64,000 bases of DNA from Calonectria ilicicola (lineage: Eukaryota > Ascomycota > Sordariomycetes > Hypocreales > Nectriaceae). The DNA lies in contig CP085827.1 in NCBI GenBank assembly GCA_020809705.1, positions 6,758,001 to 6,822,000 of the forward strand, written 5' to 3'. The position numbers and the translations under genes are program-made. Shown in pieces: positions 49,215 through 60,092 of this stretch. The notes under the pieces were generated by a model. The model ran no database searches and had not been told where the DNA came from. It saw only the letters and a list, made by a program, of their open reading frames with translations. The number at the start of each line of letters is the position of its first letter. Positions within the stretch are counted from its first letter, which is position 1.

Positions 49215-50088
49215 ACAAGAAAGTATTCATCACACTGCTAAGCGTGGGAAAAGTGAGCAAGCCCTGCTCCGGCAAGATGCGATTCGGACATTATGTGTAT
49301 TGTAATTTTCACTCAATGCTCAAATTTTTATCTAGAAAATAATCATACCACTACGATGACGAATAAACATACCTCTAACGTATTTCTTTCCTAGTGAATG
49401 GCTCCTCTACATCAAAGTATGCCATGATCACGGTTTCTCCAGAAAATAATGGGTAGATTAAAATCAATGTCGTCAAAAGAAAAAAGAAAATGGCCCCACA
49501 TATGTTTCAAAAAAACTCCTGCAATCTAGGTTTGATCAATGTGGTAATCCAGGTTGGAGATTAGAATAGGAGAGGTGGATTCCAAATCGATCACACTGGT
49601 TTCTTTTTTCGTTGTCTACCTGTGTCTATGTGTTATTTATTGAAAGGAAGATTTTTATTTTGTAAATTGAGTCAAAGTCTGGATACAAAATTGGCCCATA
49701 TTAACTTCATGGTTGAACCAAATTGCGTCATAATACCCAGGGCTTAGCGTGATTGAAATGCTACCTTTCATCCCCTTAATCAGGTTGATAAATGGGTCTT
49801 CAGGGAAGTACAGGGGCACTTAGTCGGGTGTGTTCACCATAAAATTGGTATCATGAAATCACCTCATTACAATTAAGCATCACGGCATGCGCGCTTACTG
49901 TTTGTGTTATTCCTCCCTCTGATAAGATTACTACTGGCATACCTCTGGAGCAGGCCCATTAAATCCATTATTCTGCCTTTATTTCTGGAAATATAAGCCC
50001 TTGCATCCCATGGACAAATTAGGATTCTGGACATATGGTTTGAAGTCATATTTTTCTCTTATTCAAGCACGTGTTGAAAGTATCCAAG
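49215..50088. other. Intergenic region
   Basis: AT-rich spacer containing the UNC93-like gene promoter. No feature seen. Confidence 0.6.
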
Positions 50089-51821
50089 ATGGATGTAGAG
50101 CAAAACAAGGTCACAGTTGTCGCGACAGCTAAGGCAAATGAAATTGCTCTGGGAGGGAAGACAGTTTCTCGATTCACTCGATTGTATCGAAGCCCACTTT
50201 TCAATGTCATTCTTGTCGGACTCATTTCCTTTACTCAACCCGGTATCTGGAATGCCCTCAATAGTATGGTTGTCGCCGTACTCCTGAGCTAGAAACACGT
50301 AATGCTCACCTCAGAATACAGATACTGGAGCAGGTGGTCAACAAGAACCATATCTAGTCAATGGAGCTAATTCATTGACATTTGGGTTAGTGGCGTTTGA
50401 TTCATAGAACAGTGTTGACACTAATGAAAATAGAATCATGGTGTTCGGCTGTCTCTTTTTTGCTGTCATGGCAAATAAGTTTGGCATTAAGCTGACTCTT
50501 ATAATTGGAACTTTGGGCTATGCACCTTACTCTGCAGCTCTGTATACCAATAATCGCTATGGAGTAGAGTGGTTTGTTCTGTTTGGCGGCGCGACTTGCG
50601 GAATTGCGGCCTCAGCCCTTTGGGCCTCAGAAGGTGCTGTCGCATTAGGCTATGCTGATGTCAAAGATCGTGGAAAGTTTAGTGAGTTATGCCTCAGCAG
50701 TCGAAAGACTAGTTGCACTTACCGTCCCCAAACAGCTGGTATTTGGTTAGGCCTTCGAGAGCTTGGCCAACTCATTGGATCTTCAATTCAGTTGTCTCTT
50801 AATGTGAAAGATGGCGACAAAGGTAAAGTATCTTACACTACTTATCTCGTCCTCATCGCGCTGCAATGTCTAGGCCTTCCACTAGCATTAATGCTCTCGA
50901 GCCCCGAAAAAATCATCAAGCCAGACGGCCGCAGACTCCCAGATCCGACTAAGAACAAAGCACTTTTGGGAGAAGTACATCGTTTGTGGTCACTAGTGAG
51001 GAAGAAGCAAATGTACTTCTTAATCCCTGTTTTAATTGGCTTCAATTGGAACAGCACATATCTGGGAATATACCAGACAAATTAGTAAGTGTAAAACATT
51101 TGCTTCCTTGGATTTCTTTTATTTGAATGGGTTACTAAATTTATTTTAATCTCAGCTTCTCAGTCAGAGCAAGAACTTTGGCTTCACTGACCTCAGGCAT
51201 TGTCGCCTCCGTCGCCAATATTTTCTGGGGGTGGTTCTACGATCGAAGAACGTTCAGCCGTCCAACACTTGCAAAAATTACTTGGGCATTTTTCTCACTG
51301 TCAATGTTAGCCCTATTAAGCTGGCAAATCTCCAATGAACATCTATACTCAAACGCCTCACCCTCTGTTACACTGGATTGGGATAAACCCGGGTTTGGTC
51401 GTGGATTTGCAAGTGTGGTACTAATCCGGTGAGTAATGGCGGCTATCTAAGCCTTGTTACCAGGATTGCTAAGGTTTACAGGTTTTTTAACGAGTCCCAC
51501 TATATGTTTGTGTATTGGATCATTGGTGCCTTTTTCGATGACTTGGAGACACTCACGCTCGCGGTTGGTCTTGTTCGATCATTTGAATCCATCGGTTCTT
51601 GTCTCTCATATGGGGTTGGAGCTGCAAAGGTCAAAGGTATGGTAAATCTCATATTGGCATTTGTTATGTTCTGCATAACTATCCCGGCAACCACATTAGC
51701 TGTTCTATTGGTTCCTGAGAGGCCTGTTCACGATACAAATGCAAATGGAGATGACACTAGCCATCATGAAGACTCTTTGGCCACTTCAGACGGGAAGGGA
51801 TTAGACAAAACTTCGTCCTAA
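50089..51821 (+). CDS. UNC93-like major facilitator transporter
   Basis: Exons 50089-50263, 50322-50385, 50434-50681, 50736-51084, 51156-51428 and 51482-51821 give 482 aa. The first membrane helix is FNVILVGLISFTQPGIWNAL, and the GAGGQQEPYLVNGANSLTFG loop is formed over introns 1-2. The helices that follow include GVEWFVLFGGATCGIAASALWASEGAVALGY, a signature of the UNC93/DUF895 branch. There are about 11-12 membrane segments in total. Intron 3 (50682-50735) could be read through without a stop, but removing it gives the expected KFTAGIWLGLRELGQLIGSSIQL. The cytosolic tail is acidic (DANGDDTSHHEDSL). The substrate is unknown, and fungal members are plasma-membrane or vacuolar transporters. Intact. 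Confidence 0.92.
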
Positions 51822-53116
51822 ACGCATCTCGGTTTTCAGAAATCATCGATGCAGCCTTTGATTATTTGATGGAACCCGTCTTAGGATTAAAAAGTGCTTT
51901 ATGTATTGAATTGAGTACAGCGTATAGTATTATGAAAAAGTTGGATGTTGTGCTGTTTGAGAGGAAGACAATGAATGGTACTTGAGAGATATCAGCATGA
52001 AAAAAAGGTGACGGTATCACTACAGATATCATAACAAAAACGCTTTACAGAATAAAACGTTTCATCCGGCGTTGTCGCGTAAGCTGAGTTTACAACAGAG
52101 CCCTAAATACATAGCAACACCATACGGCATGTGTCGACAAAAATCTGCGTGAGTTGCCTCACTCCATTCAAAGTTCATCACACTATAATTCCTTGGATAT
52201 TCGGCCAGTCAATTGCAAAAGGTATGCACTATAGAGAATAAGTATAAACATATTTTGAAGATACAAATACGCATTGCCCACATTAAGTTATCACAGCGAT
52301 TACCAACGAGCAGCACCCAAGGTGCCTCAAAACAGTCTGTTCAAACCAAATCAATTAAATGTCGTCCAATTTCTGGAAATTCTAGATATCAACCCCCTTT
52401 CTCATTTCAAGCTTCATCAGCCACGTTATAGTAAAAACCTCCCTTTATTGGATTTATTTAGTAGTGCGCATGATATAATCGCAAGGATAGTGATAAAATT
52501 TCTCCAGTATCACTTTTACCCTCTAGGTTCGCGTTTACACCACATATTGACTTGGTCCATTGAGGATGTTGGTCATCCCCGACCTCTAGTTTAGCGTATC
52601 TGTCCAAAATGGCTGAAATGAGTTTAGCAGCCACTGTCTAGGCTATGTTGAGGGATTTCATCTGTCGTCTGAATATTTTGCTTCGGACATCAAATTCCGC
52701 CGGACTAGCCGGTCGGGTTCGCTTGAATAAAAAATGACGCTAATTCGGAATTTTGCAAATGATATCATGTAAAAATCGGCATTGTGTGCGTTCTTCCCCT
52801 CACCTTCTTGATGAGGAGCCAATGAAGTCAGGTCGTGTATATCCACAGAGGTTCCGATCTGTTTTCGGCCCCCTCATTTGGGTCACTGTCTCTCGCATCA
52901 GCTGGGAAGTATTTCAATTCGATCATCCCACCTGAATTCTAACTAGAACCATTCCAATTTATTGTTTCGTTCTGATTTGGTATTCAATTTGAACCCGCAC
53001 GAATATCTAGCCTACTTTCGGTACGATGTGAACCGCAAAGGAGCAGTCATGCCTCTCTTCGCAATGATATCAAGTATCAAGGTAACGTTTAAAAGAACGC
53101 ATACGGGTGTTCAGCT
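51822..53116. other. Intergenic region and THI5 5' region
   Basis: No coding gene supported. The right end holds a short upstream frame (ATG at 53049) ending at a good donor (AAG|GTAACG, 53082), probably part of the THI5 leader. Confidence 0.55.
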
Positions 53117-53255
53117 CATGTTCTGCGTGCTTCAGACGTCAACGGGCGCTGGCCCTTGGGATGACAAAATCCCAGACTTGGAGGGCACGTTTGAACGGAG
53201 CTGATCTGAGAAATACCGTTAAACTTGATCTGGATAATACCAGCGAAAGGACATG
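53117..53255 (+). promoter_or_regulatory. TPP riboswitch (THI element) in the THI5 leader
   Basis: The conserved aptamer parts are visible in order. P1 is catgt (53117-53121) paired with acatg (53251-53255). The pyrimidine-sensing loop CTGAGA is at 53206-53211. The pyrophosphate-sensing arm is ACTTGATCTGGATAATACCA with the following GCGAAAGG (about 53223-53250). The middle holds a long variable P3 stem (about 80 nt), as in filamentous fungi. The element lies about 75 nt before the THI5 ATG. It sits between a good 5' splice site (53082) and a pyrimidine-rich acceptor (cccttTAG, ends 53277), so ligand-controlled alternative splicing of the leader is expected, as known for Neurospora NMT1. Confidence 0.92.
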
Positions 53256-53329
53256 CTTCTTTGAAATCTCCCTTTAGCTCCGCGTAGGTGGCAGACTGAC
53301 CCAAGTAGCATTTCGGTTGATCCATCAAT

Positions 53330-54520
53330 ATGTCGACTGATAAGATCACCTTCCTCACCAACTGGTATGCAATAAGAGTCACGTTCGCGAAGGCGTGCAG
53401 AGATTGACATTTCTAGGCATGCGACGCCTTACCACGCCCCATTGTACTTGGCCCAAGCCAAAGGTTACTTTAAGGAAGAGGGAATTAAGGTTGCCCTCTT
53501 GGAGCCCAATGACCCCAGTGTAAGATTTCTCCGTGCAAAGGAGGGATTATGTACAGTGATTGAACTTTTTCTAGGACGTTACCGAGATTATTGGAACCGG
53601 GAAAGTTGATCTTGGTTTCAAAGCCATGATTCACACACTCGCTGTCAGTTTCACCACCTCCCTTCACATCGAGATTCAATTCTGACTTGTAGATCCAGGC
53701 CAAAGCCCGCGGCTTCCCCGTCCAGTCTATCGGCAGTTTGCTCGATGAACCTTTCACAGGTGTCGTCTACCTCAAATCGTCTGGAATCACGCCTGATTTT
53801 CGCACTCTGAAAGGCAAGCGCATCGGCTATGTCGGCGAGTTCGGCAAGATACAAATCGATGAACTCACCTCGCATTACGGCATGACTCCCGATGACTACA
53901 CTGCCGTACGATGCGGCATGAACGTGTCACGTGCTATCATCAATGGCGACATTGATGCTGGCATTGGCCTTGAAAATGTCCAAATGGTGGAACTGGAGGA
54001 GTGGTTGGCATCCCACGGTCGCCCCAAGTCCGACGTGCAGATGTTGCGCATTGATGAACTGGCCGAGCTGGGTTGCTGCTGCTTCTGTACCATCCTATAC
54101 ATTGGCAACGAGAAATTCCTCCGAGAGCATCCAAGTGAGACCAGGGCGTTTCTACGCGCTGTCAAGAAGGCGACAGACTTTGTGCTTTCCCAGCCTGAGG
54201 AGGCATGGACCGAATATGTCGCCTTCAAACCCGTCATGGGTACTGAGCTCAACCGTAAGATATTTGAGCGCAGCTTTGCATACTTTTCCAAGGATCTCAA
54301 AAATGTCAGCCGTGACTGGGACAAGGTTACCAAGTATGGCAAGCGTCTTGGCGTGTTGGAGGAGAACTTTGAGCCCAATTACACCAACTCACTCCTGGAC
54401 TGGGTGTTGGGCCCGGAGTCCTCGGACCCCGTGGGTGATCAAGGAAGAATTGCCAAACTGCAGAAGGAGGTCGCGGTCTCTGGAGGATTTAAGAGACTGG
54501 ACACTGAGCTACGTGCTTAA
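53330..54520 (+). CDS. THI5: THI5/NMT1-type hydroxymethylpyrimidine phosphate synthase
   Basis: Exons 53330-53364, 53417-53519, 53575-53643 and 53699-54520 give 342 aa, the usual length. The start [12 protein letters not shown] joins across intron 1 to [17 protein letters not shown]. Splicing places Lys62 and His66 (GFKAMIH) and the CCCFC motif at residues 195-199, exactly the positions known from yeast Thi5. Lys62 holds the PLP, His66 donates substrate atoms, and the cysteine motif binds iron. The enzyme makes 4-amino-5-hydroxymethyl-2-methylpyrimidine phosphate from its own histidine and PLP in thiamine synthesis, a single-turnover reaction. The intron 3 acceptor was set at CAG 53698 because it gives TLAAKARG, as in the family. 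A TPP riboswitch lies upstream. Intact. Confidence 0.97.
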
Positions 54521-54944
54521 AGGAAGCCTTGTCAATGCAAGTAAACAGGTCTGTCTGAGACCTATCATCTCCTAAATGTCCTATCGTTTTGTTAGCTCCG
54601 AGCTCGGAGGTGTTCTCAACAACACCCGCTCCCTGTTGTCAATTGCACTCGTGTTACACCTGGTGCTCTGTTTGAAGCCTAAACTGTGGTGAAATTGGAT
54701 TATTGAAATACTAGAAACCCCTTGATTGCGCCGTATTAACTAACACACTGTCCAACCATCCGTCGTATTTGCCTTGATGTCATTACAAGAAAATATTGGA
54801 CCAAATTGTCGTCCAAACCCATAGTAGTTCTATATCCGCTAAACATGGTATTTTTGCTAATTTTTTTTTTTTTTGACTGGAGTTTTGTCTGGATCAAAGG
54901 AGCGTCAGAGTCATTACACATTACGAGCGCCTGCACAGGGATAG
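54521..54944. other. Convergent 3' spacer
   Basis: Contains a run of T residues at about 54861-54875. No gene. Confidence 0.7.
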
Positions 54945-56004
54945 TCAATTGCCCTTGAAAAGGCTCAGCCGAATGCGCGACCGGCCCTTCCCTTTATGGG
55001 AGCTCTGCACGCTCATTGGCCGCTCATCCTCGAAGCTCTCCATACGCACCATGCGCTGAACAGGCTCGGGGGAGGGCATCCTGGGCTCGGGCTCGCCTCG
55101 GAGGGCTCTACTGACGCCCTGGTGCTGGCGTTCGTAGTCATCGTGCTTGGCCTTGGCCTCCATGAATCGCTCCTCGGCCTGTGCTCTACGCTCCTGCATG
55201 ATACGGATTTCGTCATCAAGCTGTGTCATCTGGTTGTGGGCTTCTTGCATCAGGTGATCGTACTCCTGCATCTTCTGCTCCAGGGGCTGGAGCACGCTCT
55301 TCTGGACACTAGGGCTCTGGATGCGGTTGATATTATTGCCGTCGATGGAGCCGGCGCCGGGCGAAGGGGGTCGGCGTTGAGAGCCCGGCGCCAGGTGCTG
55401 GGGAGCGCGCCCGTTCATGCCTCCTGGGCCTCGAGGAGGCGACGCAGCGTGGTTGGGGTGGAGGTCGGGCGCCGAGGACGATGACGGCGGGCCCTCGGAC
55501 GCCGAAGGGCGGCGGCCAACAGGCGGAGCGTTTCGCCTGTACCTGCCTGGACCTGAACCGTTCTGCGATGGCTCGTCGTCAATGGGAGGACCTGAGTACG
55601 AGGGAGGCTGGTTCTTGGGCGAGGGGGGAACGCCTCCACGATTGTTTGGATGACCGTTTCCCTGCGGTCTACGTTGGCCAGGCGGGTTGCGAGACAGCTG
55701 GCCGACAGGAACGACGCGTTGCTGAGGGTCGTTAGCTGGGGGATATATACGTGTTAGGAGCGTAGTGGTGACAGCTTACCTGCTGTGCTTGTGCGAGGAT
55801 GGCGTCTTGTAGCGCAATGTCGGAACTGGGTGAGCGAGGCTCGTCAGGGCCGCTGAACTGGTAATCGTCTAGCTCAGGCGAGGGACCGCGCCGGTAGTGC
55901 GAATTACCATTTTTGGCAGCCCTGGCAGCGGCGCGGGCCTCACGGGAGCTTCGCGGGGGACGGTCGTCGATGTTCATGATGTGGTCGCGAGGTTGAGGTG
56001 GCAT
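54945..56004 (-). CDS. Coiled-coil protein of unknown function
   Basis: Exons in gene order are 56004-55780 and 55721-54945, giving 333 aa. The first ATG encodes MPPQPRDHIMNIDDRPPRSS. A charged N-terminal part follows (SREARAAARAAKNGN). Next is a long Pro/Gly/Asn/Ser-rich disordered middle (for example RRPQGNGHPNNRGGVPPSPK). A clear heptad region lies from about residue 205 to 270: LQPLEQKMQEYDHLMQEAHN, then MTQLDDEIRIMQERRAQAEERFMEAKAKHDDYE. The tail is basic (KGKGRSRIRLSLFKGN). Of the two possible acceptors, CCCTCAG (before 55721) keeps the frame, and the nearer CCCCCAG does not. No family recognised. Strong GC content and long coherent frame support it as real. Confidence 0.8.
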
Positions 56005-57362
56005 AGAAATGGTTGCAGCGTGCTCTCCTCGCAAGCGTGTGCGTGCGTGCGTGTGTGTGGCGTGGTGCGTTGCAGTAGGATGGATGGCGGGGGCGGGGGC
56101 TCAACTCAATGGCGTTTGGCAAAAGAAGAGGGATCGAGGGAGAGGAATGGGCTCCGGACTTCCACCAAAGTCGATGTCGAGGACGGAGGGAGAATAGAAG
56201 AAGTGGACAGTCAACGGCGGGTCCTCACATTCATGTCTCTGTCTGCTTCATCCTGAAAAAGGAGTCTTGAGGGGAGGCTGGTGATTGACGTGGTTGGGTC
56301 CACGTCCCAGCCGCCGAATTAAGCCATTCCCCACGTTCCGAGCTGCGCGGCCTCTATAATTGGAGCCTTTTTTTTTTACGAGGTTGGAGCTACACGCATA
56401 TGCAGACGAATACCCCAACGGCCCTTATTCCCACCCATGATTGGGCTCGAGGGATGCTCGTCAAGTGATTTCGGGCTTGCGATCGCATCTCCCGCGATTC
56501 CGGTGGCTGGGCTAACTGGGATCATGGCTCCTTGCGCGGGGATGACTGCGCTACTACGCTTAGGTTCCGATGTTCCATCATCCATCATGCCCGACGAGCT
56601 GTCGTGCGTCGCGTCACTGCCATCCATCTACCATTCAACTGCAGGGGGGACAGTCGCGTCTGCTGGAAAATCTCAAGCAACAGCAAACACCCCAAGCGCA
56701 GGCAAATTAATCACCCGCCCCTTTCTGGTAGTCTAGCTCGAAACAAGGAGAAAAGAAAAATAAATAAATAAAAGGAGTGTGTTCGCGTTTGGTGGCATCA
56801 TAGCATTCATTCTGCCCACCCAGCGTATTTACCCACGCGACTCGCAGCATTGTATTCTGGCGCCTCGATGGGTCAATGGGTGGGTCGGTCGCTTTTTTTT
56901 ATCCTACCCTACATGATATGATGATGGTCATCATCATCATTATTTATCATGCCTTGCTTGATGGGAATATTTAGTCCACCAAAGCGCGGCTTGCAATTTT
57001 CCCAATCCCGTTGCACACATGAGCATAGCGGAATTTTGTCGAGGTCTTATCGCCAGACAACCCAGCTTTTTTTTCTTTCTTCGCTAATAAATCTACTCGT
57101 ATTGCAGGGATTTTTAGAGGCACCACCACTGTTTCGTACAGCCAATGATTTCAGTAGTGCATGCATCCATCATGCAAGGTAAGCTACGGGAAAGAATTGT
57201 AGCTGCCAAAGTGCTCACTGCCTGCAACGTAAACTAGGCGGGCACCAATCGCGCTTGCATTAAGCTACTGGTGTTGATAGCAATGGGTGTTGCGGAACAT
57301 TAGGCAATAGACATTGCTGCTGTTTTGATTTTCTTGCCATCACATGCGACACATGAGGTGCA
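56005..57362. other. Intergenic region
   Basis: The left part is the promoter of the coiled-coil gene, with a GTGT-rich run at about 56030-56060. No gene seen in the rest. A CAT/ATG-rich simple stretch lies near 56915-56945. Confidence 0.6.
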
Positions 57363-58352
57363 TCATAGGTGACTTGATAGCTTTTGCTCAACCTCATTGT
57401 CTAGGAAATCATTTATGAGCTTCGAGAACTCCTCCGCATACTGAAACAGGAAGCCATGTCCAGAATTAGAAAACAGATGCAGTCTCGCATTTCCTTTGCT
57501 GAGCATCTTCCACATCAGGACGCTGTTTTCTGTCGGTAAAAGCAAATCTTCGGCGCCTGGATGGCAGTCAGTATCTTGGCATTAAATCGACGGTGTACTA
57601 ACCATTTGCAACCAATATTGGGAGACGAAGTTCGTCAAACCGATTATATGTTCCATCTATTGTCTGCTTCGGATCCATGAATTTCACAAACGCCAAGCCC
57701 TGTCTACGGGCACCGGCAGCATCAATCTGGGCGATAACATCGCTTCGAGCATTGATGATTCTTCTCCAAACATCTTCTCCCATTCTGCGACTCTGTTCTG
57801 ATGGGTTAAACAAACCATCGATGAATGCTTCCTTCTGCTCTTCTGGAGTGGCTGCAGCTTTGAGCTTGTTGAATGGCCCCAAGGGTGCCATAGTGACGCC
57901 CTCACCCATGCTAGGAATTGTTCCACAGAGAATAAGACGGCGAGTAAGGTCGGGTGCATTGAGCGCTACGAGCTGAGCGACACAACCCCCCATTGAGAAG
58001 CCCATGACGTCAACTTTGTCGATACCGATGGCGCGGATTACATCAATGTAATGTTTTGCCCAGTCTTTCAAGGCTAGGGGAATCTCTCCCTCGGACCGTC
58101 CGACACCAGCATTGTCAATTAAGAGTACAGGGCGTTTGGAGGCGATGGGATTCACAAGCGCTGGATCCCACATATCCATCGTCCCTCTGTGTTCAGCGAT
58201 GTCAGCACTGCTTCATCGTCTAGAAGCGCCACGTACCTAAACCCTACAAACAGAGCAAGCGGCACACCATCATTGCAACCGAATTGACGGTAGGCAAACT
58301 TGATACCATTCACTAGGATTGATCGATCCTTTGCCGTTTCGTAAGTCGCCAT
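57363..58352 (-). CDS. Alpha/beta hydrolase
   Basis: Exons in gene order are 58352-58237, 58186-57603 and 57556-57363, giving 297 aa. The nucleophile elbow is GFSMGG (Ser103). The oxyanion region ALFVGFRGTMDMWDP is formed across intron 1, and strand 5 (RPVLLIDNAGVGRSEG) precedes the elbow. The acid residue is in the strand-loop LPILVANGAEDLLLP, formed across intron 2. The histidine is His267 in NSGHGFLFQ. The pattern is that of the soluble non-secreted hydrolase superfamily (haloperoxidase/proline iminopeptidase-like), with a four-helix cap between strand 6 and the acid. Substrate unknown. Cytosolic, as no signal peptide is seen. All elements are in place. Confidence 0.92.
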
Positions 58353-60092
58353 TGCTGTTTGTTTGGACTTTTGGCTAAGGTTTAGCAACGTGCCGAGGTA
58401 ACAAATGGGTTGATGTGATGGAGTAAGCTAGAAACCGGTAAATCCATTTATGTTACATAAGCCATGCCAAACCGCGGGACGGAAATCTGGCAGTGGGGCG
58501 GGGATGGCCAGTAAAACTTTAGTCACCAAAATTTCACTGGGTTGGTGATGGCGGATGAAGGCAAAGTCACAAGGTTTGCGGAGGCTTGCGCAAGGAATTT
58601 CTTGAAAGAATATAATTGAAGAAGATAATTGGGGTCTCTTCTAACTCGAGACTTCAGTTTTACAGCTCTTATTTTTCATGTCCGACTTAAGCCGACCGGG
58701 CCTATTTTAGCATGTCCACTCACCTACTATATTAGTTGTTCAGTGGTGGAACACTATTAATAATTATACTAATTATTGCAATGCTTTATTGCACTAGGGG
58801 TTGCTCCCTATACTAGGCAAAGTCCACACTCGACAATTGAAGTATGAGGAAGAGCTAAAAGAAGACACTAGTATCTATGTCGCGTCGACGATTGTGACTG
58901 CGAATAATCTGGGTGATAGAATTCAACTCGACGGACCGGGGTTCATTCATAGGGATAACTAGAGTGATAATTTCCTCATCTGAAAACCAGAATTCTAAGT
59001 TCTCTGACATTCTAGAACTGACCCACAACGGTTCACTTTGGTCGGAGATAGAGCCACATTCTGCCCCAACCCGGACAGCGCGTCGTGTCATATAAGAACA
59101 TTTTGAGGAATATTGATACGTGAAATATGGAGGTAGCCCCTAGCCGCTACACCAAAAGGTCTACCTGTGCCTCGGTTATGAGTAACACAGGATATTTGGG
59201 TCTATATGGCATCGATCTGCATCAACTTGCTGCCGCTGCAGGCTGGTTCAAACTTCTAAAGTACCCATTTCACAGTAGATTTATGGGTGAGCTCGGAACA
59301 ATTTATCATTACTAACAATACTCATTCATCCTTTTTGTTGATATGATTGCAAGGTAAATGTAACGGTTCGTGTTCACAGATAAGATCAGGCACGTTGGTT
59401 TGAGCAACAAAGGAAGATTGTTACGTCTGGTAATGGGTCAATCGGTCAAATAGATCAATTGAAGGTAACCAAGTTGTATTGAGAGCTGAGTTGTGCCCCG
59501 GATGGCAGCAACTCCTAGAAGTCTAATGTACAGTTTGATCTAGGGCTCTGTGGGGCTGTTTAGATGGATCTACCCTAAAGAGCGATGTTTTTCTAGGAGC
59601 GCGGCGCTCCTTGCGGAGCAGCGCTCCTTAAGTCTGTTGGAGTACGCGGGCACAGCTTGTCAGAGGTAAAAGCGGGTCTTCCGGCCTTCTGCCGGCGGCT
59701 TCACTGGTCGGGTTGGCCTAGGTCATAACAGTTGCAATATGTTGTAATGATTGCGGAAAGAGCGATCAGTCCGCCGCAAGCTCTGCTCCCAAACGCTCTA
59801 GGAAGTGCTCTCGGAACTCGCAGATAGAGATTGCAGATGGATAAAGGAGTGGATTTGGGGGCTCCAATATTTAGTGACCGGACTAACTATTCCTCTTTGC
59901 GGCGCAGGCCCACAGCTGCTTATCGATTAGGAGTTTGGCCAATTAGAGGATAGCAAACCCTCTCGTGAGGATGGCTTACATAAGGGTTGGTATGGTACAT
60001 AGGCCTGTGCTGTTGAAAGAGATAGCTATCGCATATTAAATAATTTAAACTGGGTGCAGAGCAAAATCAATTAAATAAAATTATCCAGATAA
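58353..60092. other. AT-rich intergenic region with repeat-like segment
   Basis: No gene supported. It contains the LTR-like segment 59419-59730 and GC-rich hairpins within it. Composition changes to AT-rich from about 58.6 kb onward. Confidence 0.55.
59419..59730 (+). mobile_element. LTR-like segment, possibly a solo LTR
   Basis: It starts TGTTACG and ends TCATAACA, giving TGTTA/TAACA inverted ends over 312 bp, the usual form of fungal LTRs. It holds a GC-rich double hairpin (about 59595-59628, GGAGCGC...GCGCTCC) and a second one (CCGGCCTTCTGCCGG). The flanks (AAGAT and GTTGC) do not match, so no target-site duplication is seen and the call is tentative. Confidence 0.35.

Noticed and set aside
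50682..50735. In-frame read-through of UNC93-like intron 3 as extra protein sequence
   Set aside because: Good GTGAGT donor and CAG acceptor, and removal restores the conserved transporter motif.
55415..55639. Alternative frame in exon 2 of the coiled-coil gene ending in its own stop
   Set aside because: It arises from choosing the nearer acceptor. The CCCTCAG acceptor gives one continuous frame to the natural C-terminus.
59127..59315. Short plus-strand frame and a tRNA-like GGTGTAGCGGCTAG string on the opposite strand
   Set aside because: No T-arm and no acceptor pairing. The frame is too short and without motifs.
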